Source: Strobilurus pachycystidiatus
Taxonomy: Eukaryota; Basidiomycota; Agaricomycetes; Agaricales; Physalacriaceae
Assembly: GCA_019915135.1 (NCBI GenBank)
Contig: JAHLMK010000011.1
Coordinates: 992,001 to 1,056,000, forward strand
Direction: 5' to 3'
Length of the DNA stretch: 64,000 bases
Position numbers and translations under genes: made by a program
In this document: positions 43,001-52,603 of the stretch, one piece after another
Position numbering within the stretch: position 1 is the stretch's first letter
Layout of the letters: each line of letters begins with the position of its first letter
The notes under the pieces: generated by a model
What the model saw: the letters and a program-made list of their open reading frames with translations, nothing else
What the model was told of the DNA's origin: nothing
Database searches by the model: none

Positions 43001-46000
43001 TTGCGTTGAGGTTCAGAAAGGGACTTAGAGATGTAGGCGACAGGATGCCATTGGTCGTCGTCGCCTGTCTGGGATAGAATTCCGCCTGTGGCATAGTCTG
43101 AAGCATCTACTTCCACACGATAGGGCTTGTCGGGGTTAGGCATGATAAGGACGGGTGACGATGTGAACGCATCTTTAAGTGCCTCGAAGGCCTCTTGACA
43201 CTCCGGTTTCCAGACCCATGGTTCGTCTTTCTTGGTGAGATCAAACAAGGGGCGCGCAATTCGAGAGAAACCTTCAATGAAACGACGGTAGAAATTCCCA
43301 AAGCCAAGGAATGATTGGACGTCCTTGACATTCCGAGGTAACGGCCACTTGGCGACACCGTCCACCTTGACTGGGTCCATGCGAAGTTCATTATGAGAGA
43401 TGATGAGTCCGAGGAATTCAATGGACTCAGCTTCAAAGGTGCACTTCTCGGGCTTAGCATAGAGATCGTGCTCCTTCAGGCGCTGGAGAACCTGCAAGAC
43501 GACCTTGCGGTGTTCTTCTAAGGTCTTGGTGAAGATCAAGATGTCGTCCATGTATACGACAACTTTGCCGGAGTCGATCAGGTCCTTGAGAATGGTATTC
43601 ATCATTGCTTGAAACGTGGCAGGAGAATTCATAAGACCAAAGAACATCACCAAGGGTTCAAACAGACCGCGGTTTGTCTTGAATGCGCCTTTCCACTCGT
43701 CTCCTTCCTTGATTCGGCAGTTGTTGTAGCCTTGACGAAGGTCTACCTTTGAAAAGTAACGAGCACCCTTGAGTTTATCAATCAATTCTCCAATGAGCGG
43801 GAGTGGGTACTCGTTCTTGATGGTGCCTTTGTTAAGTTCGCGATAATCCTGGACGGGGCGTAGTTTTCCGTCTTTCTTTTTAACAAAGAAGAAGGGACTC
43901 GCCATGGGGGACTTGGAAGGACGTATGTATCCTTTTGCCAGGTTTTCGTCGAGAAACGCGTCAAGTTCAGCTTGTTCAGTTGGAGACAATGGGTAGGTTT
44001 TGCATGGTTTTGGCTCGAAACCGGGTTTGAGATCAATGGCATGATCCCAGGGGCTGTGCTGGGGAAGCCGGTCCGATATGTGCTTGTCAAAGACAGTGAG
44101 ATAGGCATGATATTGAGAAGGAATACGCTCAGCGAGAGGACGGGTGTCCTTGGGCATTTGACTAGCTTCAGCAAGTTCCTGCGCCTTGCTAAATCCAGCA
44201 CGTATTTGAATAGAGGGACCATCAGGAGTTTGTGGATCTCGCACCGGGCGGGGATAATCATCCCGAAACACTTGAGTGTACATCTGCTCTTCCCATTCTC
44301 TTGGGACCTCCACTTCTTCTTCATCGTCCTCGGTGAACAAGACGACGGGAATTTGAACCCGATTGTAAACGCGGGGTCGGATGCTTCGACGTTGTCCGGC
44401 TGTACGCTGGACTGGGACAGGCCGGAGGTTGCCTTCGCGATCCTTCCATTGAACTTGGTAGTCTCGATGGTAAAGACGAGGGTCGTGAGGAGAGCGTTTA
44501 GTGGGGATGGGAATGCGTTTGGCGTGAGCACGTACGTCAGTCACCGGGGGGTTGTTGAGGGTACAAGAGTTGGGACAGCGAGTGAAATCTATCTGGACAC
44601 CAGCCCAGTCTATTTCTGGGTTGTGTTCGTCGAGCCAGTCAGTGCCAAGGATAACGTCGTGATCACCAATGTCAGTGACGTAGAGCTCGATTAGCTCTTC
44701 GTGATAGGAATGACCGTCTCGGCTATAGATCCGGATGCGCTGGGTAGTATAGTGTCGGACCCAGCCCATAACGTTTTCGGTGCCGTCAACGTTGCGAACA
44801 GGGAAAGGGGAGGAAAGGGGCATGAGGGTGAAATGATGCTGGTTTGCATAGCGGGCGTTGATAATAATACCTTCAGCGCCGCTATCAATTAGAGCTTGTG
44901 CGACGATTCTTCTGCCAGTGATTTTGCCAATGAATTCAAGTTCCAGTGTGATCGAGGGTGTCTGTCGGTTCTGGGTGACTGCTGACATTCGAAGTTCTTT
45001 GGGATGGGTACGCTCACAAAGGGTTGATAACACAGAGAATCGATTGGTAAAATTTGTGACAGAATTGCGTACAGCTCCTCCTAACGTCGGGGTAGGGGAG
45101 CGCTCTAAAAATCCAGGCCAGCGACATCCTTCAAGAAAGCCAAGGCCTGCGCCTTCTCATCTCCCTGTAGGCCACGGAGCAAGTTGGCCGCGTTGCTAAT
45201 CTGTTGAATTGCATCGGCAGACGATGCGGGAGTAGTGTCGGAGGAAGTGGGAACAGCCGTGACAGCGGCGGACGTGTCAGCGGCGCGAATGGTGCGGTTT
45301 GCGGCCGGAGCAGAGGCGCTGGTACCAAAGCGAGTAGGACAGTCCTTGGACATGTGGTTGGGGCCGCGGCATCTAAAGCAAGCGCCCTTCCTGCGAAGGA
45401 TTTCGCGTTCCTCGGGGGTCAGCCTAGTCAAAGGAGAGGACGAGGTAGCACCTGTGTTACGGGATGCATCTACATCCATAGGTACTCCCATATCTTGAGC
45501 GGGAGCCGGGGCGCGCTGGGGCGGGGCACGAGGAGCGTAAATGCCGGGAGAGGAATGGGAGCGCTGTGTCCAGTTAGCCTTTTCAGCCTTGCGGGCTTCA
45601 TAGGCATGCTGCATCTCAACAGCGCGGGTCTTGAATTTGTCAAGGGTATCGGGAATGGGGTAGGACATGCAGATTCGGTCCAAGAGACTGGGGTTCAAGC
45701 CGCGTTTGAAGAAGTAGAGTAACGAGCTTTCGTCAAACTGGGAGTCATCAGCGTAGCCATCAAAGGCAGTGATGAACTTATCAATTGAAGATAAGTCCTT
45801 TTCCTGGCGGATGGTCTCGATGGCGGTACGCGCAGCGGTGATTGGGTCGATGGCCGCATAGTCGGCTTTGAACTTCTCGATGATAGATGCCTGTGTGGTC
45901 CAGCGTTTGCTGGTAGCTGGGATGGTATTATCGTCCTGGTCGGCATCGTACTCTTTCATGCGGCGTTCTGCCCATTTACCGGCGAGAGGTCCCTTGAAAT

Positions 46001-49000
46001 ATGAAAGGAAGACCGAGACCTTCTCGATCTCAGTAGAATAGCGGGCGGTGTTCAGCCGCATGTGGTTGCGGTATTGGGCCAGCCATGTAGTGGATGTGGC
46101 GCGGTCGCCGACGAAGTCGTCAAGCTTGGCTCCACGCTCGCTGGGAATAGTAGTCATGATAGGAGGGACTGGGTGAACTGGAAAAGATGGAGACGATGAC
46201 CGAGAGGGATTGGAAGAGGAAGATGACGATGAAGACGGGGGAGTCGATGGTTCAGAGGGTTCAGGGTCTAAAGCAAGAGGTTGGGATTCAGGTGGTGAAT
46301 TGTTCTGGACTGGGGATGGAACTGGGGAGGTAGGAGCGGAGTTGAAGGTTGGTTCCGATGGGGCAGGAGACGGTGGAGCAGAGGGAACTGGGGTACGAGG
46401 TGCAGGTGAGCTTGGGGTCTGTGCGGGTAATTGTAACTCAGCTCGAGTGCGCTCTTCTAAACGCCTTTTAGCCTCCTGGTGCTCTTCTAGTTCGAGGTAG
46501 TACTTTTCTCCGTCTGATTCGAGGTAGTGCCAAGATTCGGGAAATTCTTCGTCTTCGGGCTCGTAGAAGATTTCTTGGGGTTGATACTCTTCGTCGAGCT
46601 GGAAGTACTTGCCCTGATGAAGGTAGGCGCCGGGAGGTGGTGTGGGAGGCGCTTCTTCTGCAGAGAAGCGGGCGATGATGGGAGGATAGGAGTGCGTGGA
46701 CCGGTATCGGTGTCACGCCAGAAACTGCGGTGATCTCCGCGATGACGAGCCCTAATAGCAGCCGGTAGAGTGTGAAAAAGGACTTCGCGGTGGGTTAACG
46801 TACGGGGAGTGGCAGCTGCAGTCTTCTTGAATACAAGGCGTGTGGGACGAGGTTGAGAGGCAGGTGTGGGGTCTGAGGTTGTGCGGTCGGCGGGCATGCG
46901 CCGAGCGAGGGTGTGAGGTGGGTGTAGAAGAGTCTGTTCTAGTGTCAAGACTGGTGCCCGAATACTAAGGCGACCACCCAGGTCACAAACAAGACAGAGA
47001 AGAGGGATAGAGATTGAAGTATAAGATGTGGAGGAGTGTGTTGAGCTACAACAGTACTAGGAGCGACCAAGCAGTGAGTAGACGAAGAGAACAGACTGAG
47101 GAAACTAAAGGGAAGGGAGCTACTATATATATACAAAGTCCGTGGCTGTGTAGTAAGGAGGAGAACAATAAGACAATAGGAAGTCCTAATGTGGCGAGAC
47201 AATAGGCGGGCCGGAGTAGAGACAATAGGCGGTCCGGAGTGGAGACAATAGGCGGTCCGGAGTGGACCCAGGTGGTCATCAGACCACTGATGGACAGGTC
47301 TAGGCAATGCCAAGACGATGGATGCCAAGTGAATGTGGGCTAGGCCCAGGCCGAGGTGAATGTAGAGATGGGAGAATGTGGCGATGTCGGGAGTGGAGAC
47401 GTGATGGAGGGAGCAGAATAGAGGCGATTCGTGACACTCTCCTCCGCCTCGCCTGAGCTCACACCATCACGCTCCAGACCACCACCACCACCATCCTCAT
47501 TCTCTCAACCTTCAATCACGCGTCCTGGTCCGCGAGTGTCCCATCAAACGAATCGCGGCGGACGACCTCGTGCAGATGACGAGATGGGGGTCTACCTCGA
47601 CACGCCTGGTGCGGCCAGGGCGAAGGCTACCAGCACGGTCGACCGCGTCTATGAGTTCTCTCAAGACGGAACGCGCATTTACGGGGAGAGCTTACCACGG
47701 CCACTACCCAAATCAACAGCCCAAGGGCGGAAGAGGCGGAAGGTTGGGAGAGGCGGGGAGGGGCTGGAGGTGCTGCAGCCGGATGGAGGCTGGGTCCCAC
47801 TGGGAGACGAGTATGCCGACGGTGTCCCGCCTGATTGGGTGGATTTGGACGGGGTTGGGGCTGATGCATTTGTTGCGTCGGATGTCGTCGACAACAGCGG
47901 CGAAATTCGAGAGGAGGCTAACCCGGCAAAACGCTATCAAAGCTCGGTGAGTTACGTTCAATCCTTTTGGTCTGAATGATCTTGACGAGAAGTAGGACGA
48001 CGCAATGAGCACTTGGCTTCCCCATCAAGACGCTTTCATGTCGGAAACGTTCTACCATGAATGTACGCCGGCCGATCCAACATGCTCGTCGTGCCACCTC
48101 CCCTTCGTAGTCAAGATGGCCTCATCGAGTCCTCTAGGATCTTCATCACCCTCGCCATCACGTCCCACCGACGAGCCTGTTGCCGCTGCTACCGTCAACG
48201 CTCTTTTTCGTTGCGAGGAGTGCGGGACGTTTTTGGAGTGCAGAGCATGTTGTCTTCGGCGCCATTCACGCTCACCGTTACATTTGATTAAGGTACGGGC
48301 GTTTTTTTTCAAGTTTTGTCGAGGAACTAAAGCATGGTCATTAGGAATGGAGCAACGGCGATAACTACGAGTCAGCCAGTTTGCGACAACTGGGGATGTC
48401 ATATCAACTTGGCCATGGCGGCGGTCCGTGCCCCGTCCCCGGCAACGGGCGCACGATAACGGTCATGCACGCCAACGCCATTCATGCCGTGGACGTGACA
48501 TTCTGCGATTGCGACGTTGGCGGAGAGTCGAATTCCTGGCGCCAATTCATGCGTGAAGGCTGGTATCCTGCTACCGTGGCGCACCCCAAGACTGTCGCGA
48601 CATTCGCCTGTCTCAACACGTATCGACGACTCAATGTTTTGGCCAACGTCAATGTCCGTGACTATGTTACCACGCTGGAGCGGGCATCGGATCCGTTGGA
48701 CTGCGATTGGGTACCAGATCGGTACAAGTCGTTCGCCCTCATGTCCCGTCAATGGGGATATCTCAAGCGGATGCGCCGAGCTGGGGTGGGCCATCTGGAG
48801 GGGGGTCTCAAAACGGCGAAACTGGGTTCCGCGGCTGTACGATGCTGGGCATGTCCCCGCGTGAAGGTTAATTTGCCGGAGGGTTGGCAGGACGTTGAGG
48901 ATAACTTGAAGTAAGTGATTGATCTGCTTTGATGATGCTGTATGTCTGACATTGATCATCAAGATTCAAATATTCTCTTTTCCTAGGTCTCGACGCGAAT

Positions 49001-51474
49001 TTCCGGATGAGCAATCAGAATCGCAAGAAGAGCAAAGCGAAGGCCTACGACATCCTGGCTGACGGACTCGGCTACTTCGAACCTAAGGAGGCGTATCTGG
49101 AGCATCTACGACACTACGTAAAGGAGGAGGATGTAAGCCCTTTTCTTGCTCTCAATCTTCCTGCTATTAACCGAGCCTGCAACAGGTGAGTACTTGCATC
49201 GCCTTTGCGGCCCTGATGCAAAAGGATTCCCGATTTTCGACGGGTCTGCGCGCAACGGGCGTAGGAGGGTGTATCTGCACGCGACACGAACTTGTTCGTC
49301 CTTTGGGATTGGGTGATTTGCTGAAGGGGGAAAGGTAAGGCTCATTTTCGTTAAAGGTAAAGTGACTGACTGTCTCCTCATAGATATGCGAACATGGACT
49401 TTATATTTTGGGCAGCCATCTTAGGCGAGGAGATTCTCGACATCCTCGTCTCCTACGACATCGGCTGTCAATGGCGCGTAAATCTGCTCAAGCGACTAGC
49501 GCACTTGCCTTCATTGCTGAAGAGGGATCCCGGCGCAGAGGAGCCAACAATTCGCGTGGCGCTTCCGGTGTGGCATGGAGCGGTGCACGAGGAGGAGTGT
49601 GCGATGGCGGAATCGCTTCGGTACAAGACCGGAGCAGGGATGACAGATGGTGAGGGGGTGGAGCGAGTATGGCACATTCTCAACCCAATGGCCTGGTCGA
49701 CAAAGACGATGCACGAAGACGGCCGTCACGAGAACATCGAGGAGCGGATTGACAGCCACAATTGGACGAAGAACATCGGTCTTGGTAAGTCATCATGTCT
49801 TCTCAAATCTCCTGTTCTTATCCGTTCTTTCAGGGGCACTGCTACAACGTCGTCTGGAGGTGGCCGAAGAGGAACGTAAAGAGCAGCTCGACAACTTCAA
49901 TCAGACGACCGAACAACTCGAATCGGTCGTACGAGCAGATTGGACCGCCGAGATCAAAACTTGGCAGCAGCAGGAAGATTGGCAACGTCCGGAGAGAACG
50001 GCTGTGAACCCGTTCATCTCGCAATGGAAGCGGGGTGGGTCTTATTTGTACGCCACGCCACACGGTTCATTGACTTATGAATAGATGCGATGACCGAGGC
50101 GGACGTGCGATTGTCACTGGAGCGACAGGCGGCAGAAGAGGCAAAGGGCGATGCGGAGGTCGCTGCTGGGAGTAAGGCACGAGTTCTGGGCATGAACGCG
50201 TTCATCCGACTGGGCCTACAGCTCGAAGACAAACAGTGAGTGGTCAATTTTACAATCTGCAGCCCAGTATTCTAACATTGCCGGTTTAGACGACGTATCA
50301 TCGGCATGCAGAAGAGACGAACGAACATTGCCCGTGCAAAGGAGCTCAAGCTGGAAGAGCGACGCACCAGCTTTTGGAAGGGCTGGCGTCGTTATCGTAC
50401 GCTGATGGGTCGATTCATACCCGTTGGTCTCGATCTACTGGAGGAGGAAGACGACCAGCGGCCGAGTGGGAGGGAAATCTTAGCTGAGCATGTCAAGCTT
50501 TGGCTTCCGTCAGATGTTAAGCTGATTGACCCGCGAGGAGCACCTGAAAAACTTTGCAAGATCGAGACGGATTATCGACGCAGCCAATGCTCCGACGCCT
50601 TGCGGGAGCTACGTTTGTCGCTTCACACAAAGAAGCATCTCATTCGCTTTAGGAACGCAAATTGGCGAGGGCAGGCGAAGACGCGGCGAGCAGTTACACT
50701 TATCGACAGTGTGAGCGATCGAGTGGATGCTTGGGCGACGAAGTACAGGCAGGCGAGGCGTGGGCTGGCAGCTTTGGTTGGGGAGGTTGAGTGTGGTGGG
50801 CTCCGACCGTTGACACAGGACGACATAATCCTCCATAATGTGGAGGATCACGATGCGAAGCAGGCTCGACGTTTGGCCCGGCTTGCGGGACGGTCTACTG
50901 GAACGACTGGCGGGAAGGCTACCCTTCCTCAGCAGCAAGAGGACAGTGTTGTAGAGGATGGTGCAGAGAAGTCGGGCTCGAGTCGGCAGAAGATGTCTTG
51001 GATCTGGACTGGCGACGGAGCACCGGACGCAGAGTCCGATGAGTATCTACATGAAGGTATCATCTTTTCACTCACCTCGCTTCTCACTTTAATGGTTGCA
51101 CTCTAGCTGTGAAGGTGGAATGGGCAAAGTCGTACGCTCGGAAGGAGCGCTGGAGGGAGGAAGTCTTTATCCTCAGGGAGGAGAAGGAACGGACACTTAG
51201 GACTCTGGAATACGAGGCGGCTCAGTGGAGGGCGCGGGCGTCCACTACGTTTGGTGAGCTGGAACACCAGCGAGGTAGGCGGTCGTATGCACTCCGGCAG
51301 GCACACATTCGGGAGCGCATTCGGGCGTCATTCGAGGATCGTTATGCGGGGTTGAAGGGAAAAGGGAAGCATTCGCGTAAGCGCAAGGCGGCGCAAGTTG
51401 AGGAGACGGCGGGTGGGAGCGTTTCCGAAGAGGTTAGAGTTCACTGGGGGGAGGCGGTCGGGAGTGCATCCTAA
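40091..51474 (+). CDS. KDZ (Kyakuja-Dileera-Zisupton) DNA transposase with CxC2-like domain, split by element C
   Basis: Exon 1 is 40091-40590, interrupted by element C, and continues at 47437-47946. The others are 47996-48292, 48345-48910, 48964-49132, 49186-49334, 49384-49784, 49834-50034, 50085-50235, 50290-51056 and 51107-51474. All introns are GT-AG and in frame. Order of parts: a disordered Ser/Pro-rich N terminus, a cysteine-rich CxC2-like zinc domain (47996-48292, ending in a RHSRSPLHLIK segment), then an RNase H-fold transposase with candidate catalytic acids in GLDANFR (48992), SYDIGCQW (49457) and DGEGVERVW (about 49646-49663), and a C-terminal coiled-coil and basic region. It cuts and moves its own DNA element. 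Removing element C and one CTCTC restores exon 1, so the gene was intact until a recent insertion. Confidence 0.9.
40591..41084 (-). repeat. 3' LTR of element C (494 bp)
   Basis: Contains a TATATATATA box (40772-40781) in the sense of the element and three tandem 23-bp units (40844-40912) with the core GACAATAGGCGG. The pol stop codon lies inside it (40948). Confidence 0.96.
40948..44988 (-). CDS. pol: Pol polyprotein of element C: protease, RT, RNase H, integrase, chromodomain
   Basis: About 1346 aa from the ATG at 44988 (the frame is open to 45033 but without an earlier ATG). Order of domains: aspartic protease with the DSG active site and ILGTDWL strand; reverse transcriptase with YMDD; RNase H with VDASD; integrase with an HHCC zinc region, catalytic acids in TTDF, ISDRG and GETERYN; and a C-terminal chromodomain (VEAILDSR through YLVKWLDYP to NTWEPSSNL). 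It is intact. The frame differs from gag and begins about 116 nt after the gag stop. The last 45 codons lie inside the 3' LTR. The chromodomain places it among chromoviruses, which often target chromatin marks. Confidence 0.95.
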   Translation of the reverse strand: MSAVTQNRQTPSITLELEFIGKITGRRIVAQALIDSGAEGIIINARYANQHHFTLMPLSSPFPVRNVDGTENVMGWVRHYTTQRIRIYSRDGHSYHEELIELYVTDIGDHDVILGTDWLDEHNPEIDWAGVQIDFTRCPNSCTLNNPPVTDVRAHAKRIPIPTKRSPHDPRLYHRDYQVQWKDREGNLRPVPVQRTAGQRRSIRPRVYNRVQIPVVLFTEDDEEEVEVPREWEEQMYTQVFRDDYPRPVRDPQTPDGPSIQIRAGFSKAQELAEASQMPKDTRPLAERIPSQYHAYLTVFDKHISDRLPQHSPWDHAIDLKPGFEPKPCKTYPLSPTEQAELDAFLDENLAKGYIRPSKSPMASPFFFVKKKDGKLRPVQDYRELNKGTIKNEYPLPLIGELIDKLKGARYFSKVDLRQGYNNCRIKEGDEWKGAFKTNRGLFEPLVMFFGLMNSPATFQAMMNTILKDLIDSGKVVVYMDDILIFTKTLEEHRKVVLQVLQRLKEHDLYAKPEKCTFEAESIEFLGLIISHNELRMDPVKVDGVAKWPLPRNVKDVQSFLGFGNFYRRFIEGFSRIARPLFDLTKKDEPWVWKPECQEAFEALKDAFTSSPVLIMPNPDKPYRVEVDASDYATGGILSQTGDDDQWHPVAYISKSLSEPQRNYDIHDKELLAIIRALEAWRQYLEGSAHRVDILTDHKNLEYFANSQKLSRRQARWALFLTRFDFTLTHKPGTQNRSDPLSRRADHKEGVDDDNTDRILLDPKFFRIRATRPGEVVAVGDAELRRRIRECPNKDAEVRGALEVILRNGPRSLVKNLQEWNYEDGLVLFRGKVYVPDDLQLRRDIVKMHHDSLGPGHPGRFKTYELLSREFWWPGMSVFVRDYVDGCATCQMTKPRNHPAHVPLIPNEIPERPFGTITTDFITDLPECEGYNAIHCVVDRFTKTVIVSPCRKTIDADGTVDILVDGVYRRYGLWDKMISDRGPQFASKVMQAVHAKLGITSALSTAYHPQTDGETERYNQELEQYLRVFCNYRQDDWVKYLPFAEFSHNSRIHSATGKSPFELLHGFKPRLYPSLNPTSNIPTVEERLTNLERLREEVKASLTTAAEIMKRNNGDVTKKGITFKVGDKVLLDGKNLKTTRPKAKLSDKHHGPFEVTDVLGPVNYRLKLPPTWRIHPVFHAALLLPFVETEAHGPNFPSNPPDLIDDKEEFDVEAILDSRPTRNKRGIQYLVKWLDYPSSENTWEPSSNLTKALPLIKEFHRTHPTAYSKPLPHLRTLGVTVNDIWTGTTALQAQAHPKEGVLSRIASILLPPSRLHSRHRHILPSLHSPRPGPSPHSLGIHRLGIA
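41085..41100 (-). promoter_or_regulatory. Polypurine tract of element C
   Basis: On the minus strand AAAGAGGGGGTAT directly precedes the LTR start TGTCACG. This is the expected plus-strand primer. Confidence 0.75.
45105..46897 (-). CDS. gag: Gag of element C (probable single-base frameshift near its N terminus)
   Basis: The ATG at 46157 opens a 350-aa frame with a helical Ty3-type gag domain (conserved-looking WLAQYRNHM and FKADYAAI regions) and a CCHC knuckle CFRCRGPNHMSKDC. However, the same frame is open upstream without any ATG back to a TGA near 46711, and this part reads as real protein (Glu/Tyr-rich, then Ser/Pro-rich). The segment before it, from the ATG at 46897, is coding-like in another frame. 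One base change near 46690 would join both. So the gag is either about 597 aa with a frameshift in this copy, a -1 frameshift product, or starts at 46157. Confidence 0.75.
46931..46940 (-). promoter_or_regulatory. Self-priming site of element C
   Basis: Two bases inside the 5' LTR the minus strand reads AGAACAGACT. It is perfectly complementary to AGTCTGTTCT inside the LTR (47088-47097 in the 5' LTR), which lies about 30 nt after a TATA box and is the likely transcript 5' end. No TGG-type tRNA primer site is seen there. This is the arrangement known from the Tf1/sushi group. Confidence 0.7.
46943..47436 (-). repeat. 5' LTR of element C (494 bp)
   Basis: Appears identical to 40591-41084. The TATA box is at 47124-47133 (minus strand), and the predicted transcript start with the self-primer is at 47097. 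Confidence 0.96.
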
Positions 51475-51824
51475 TGTGGCAATGCGTCGGGTTGGGAATC
51501 GGACTTCCCAGGGCGCTAGGATTTGGACATCACATGTATTTAGATATTTCACATCATTTATTTGATTTTCATCCGAATTGGGGGGCACTGGCGCGGGGCA
51601 CGCGCTCAACGATGAGCAAGGCGGCGGATGGTGCCAAAAGAGGAAGGAGGCACGCGGTCCGATGTGACGTGGCTGTGATGACGAGAGATGCCGACCGGCA
51701 GACCCGAGGGACTGAGGCCGTGCAGTTTCATCTGTCCCTAGCTGTAGCTAGGGCCTAGCTACAGCTAGCACAGATGAATTAGGTTTTCCTAGCTGTAGCT
51801 ATGATCTGGGTAAAATGACCACAG
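51475..51824. other. KDZ 3' flank with CTAGCTGTAGCTA repeats
   Basis: This 350-bp convergent gap lies between the KDZ stop and the minus-strand gene that ends at 51825. Its right half carries a long hairpin (51729-51776), one more direct copy of CCTAGCTGTAGCTA at 51788-51801 and a partial ACAGCTAG at 51820-51827 that includes the stop codon of the next gene. Confidence 0.6.
51729..51776. repeat. 48-bp hairpin palindrome
   Basis: CATCTGT and ACAGATG frame the perfect inverted pair CTAGCTGTAGCTAGG / CCTAGCTACAGCTAG with a one-base centre. The arms are about 22 bp with one small bulge. Confidence 0.8.
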
Positions 51825-52260
51825 CTAGTTGTGAACATCAACGGCGCAGAGAGCCTCGCAAACCTTGCGGACCTGCTCTGCACCAATCGTAGCCGATGAC
51901 TCTGCCAGATCTGTCAGAGCCGCCTTCGCTGCAGCTTGATTGGAGGTGATGCTGTGGGTAGTAGAGGTAAGAGGTGGTAAAGTGAGATAGATAATGGCAA
52001 ACGTACAGCGCTGCTTCCAAATTCTGCTCCTGTCGCTTGCAGCTAGTGAAGTACAACCGTAGCAGCTGAAGCGTGCCCTCGTCTTGATGCTCGTGGTATA
52101 TTTCCTCCTCGAATTGAATGCCGTCGTACGCATCTTCGAAGTAATCGACATTCTGAAGACCACCCAGAACGTCCTCGAGCTGGACAGTCTGGCCAGCGGT
52201 GATATTGACATTGCTGACAGCAAGAGTTGCTGCCTGGGGGGGTGCGAGGTGGGCAGACAT
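51825..52260 (-). CDS. Small hypothetical protein beside the KDZ transposase (126 aa)
   Basis: Two exons on the minus strand (52007-52260 and 51825-51951) are joined by a 55-nt GT-AG intron and give 126 aa. It is an acidic, all-helical-looking protein with no motif I recognise, no signal peptide and no membrane span. It ends next to the hairpin repeats after the KDZ gene, so it may belong to the same transposon. Confidence 0.65.
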
Positions 52261-52603
52261 GATGACCGTAGGCTGTTACGGTGGCTTGAGCATAATGTAG
52301 GAGGGTCAGGGAGCAATATTGAGACACGTGGCCGTCCAAATTAGATGGTGTGCCGCCATTCGCGCGTTAAATTACCGTTCAGGTGACTCTTGATGTCTTG
52401 TGACCCCGACCACTTCCCTACAAGGCAAAATCACTGGATTATAATGGGGCGGGGCGCATCATGAAATATCCCTGAGTTTATAAGCAGCTTGTATCGGTCC
52501 GACCGGGGATTATAAGCCCGATCGGCTTATAATGTACCTGACATTTCTCCGACACTGGCAACGAATGCCTTTGTCTTACTTCGTCGGATTAGACTGCAGA
52601 TGA
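52261..52603. other. Region between the small gene and the GH71 remnant
   Basis: About 340 bp without a supported gene. It contains repeated short words such as TTATAAGC/TATAAGCC near 52479-52532. The N-terminal part of the GH71 gene would be expected here or before, but no AHFMVGN-like start of a GH71 domain is found. This may be the edge between transposon-derived and chromosomal sequence. Confidence 0.45.

Larger units (their letters stand above)
40591..47436 (-). mobile_element. Element C: chromodomain Ty3/gypsy retrotransposon (6846 bp, Tf1/sushi-like)
   Basis: LTRs of 494 bp (40591-41084 and 46943-47436) start TGTCA and end TGACA. I could find no difference between them. The flanks carry the 5-bp duplication CTCTC (40586-40590 and 47437-47441). 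Gag and pol lie on the minus strand, with a purine tract before the 3' LTR and a self-complementary primer site after the 5' LTR. It is unrelated in sequence to elements A and B. It inserted in exon 1 of the KDZ gene. Confidence 0.95.
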
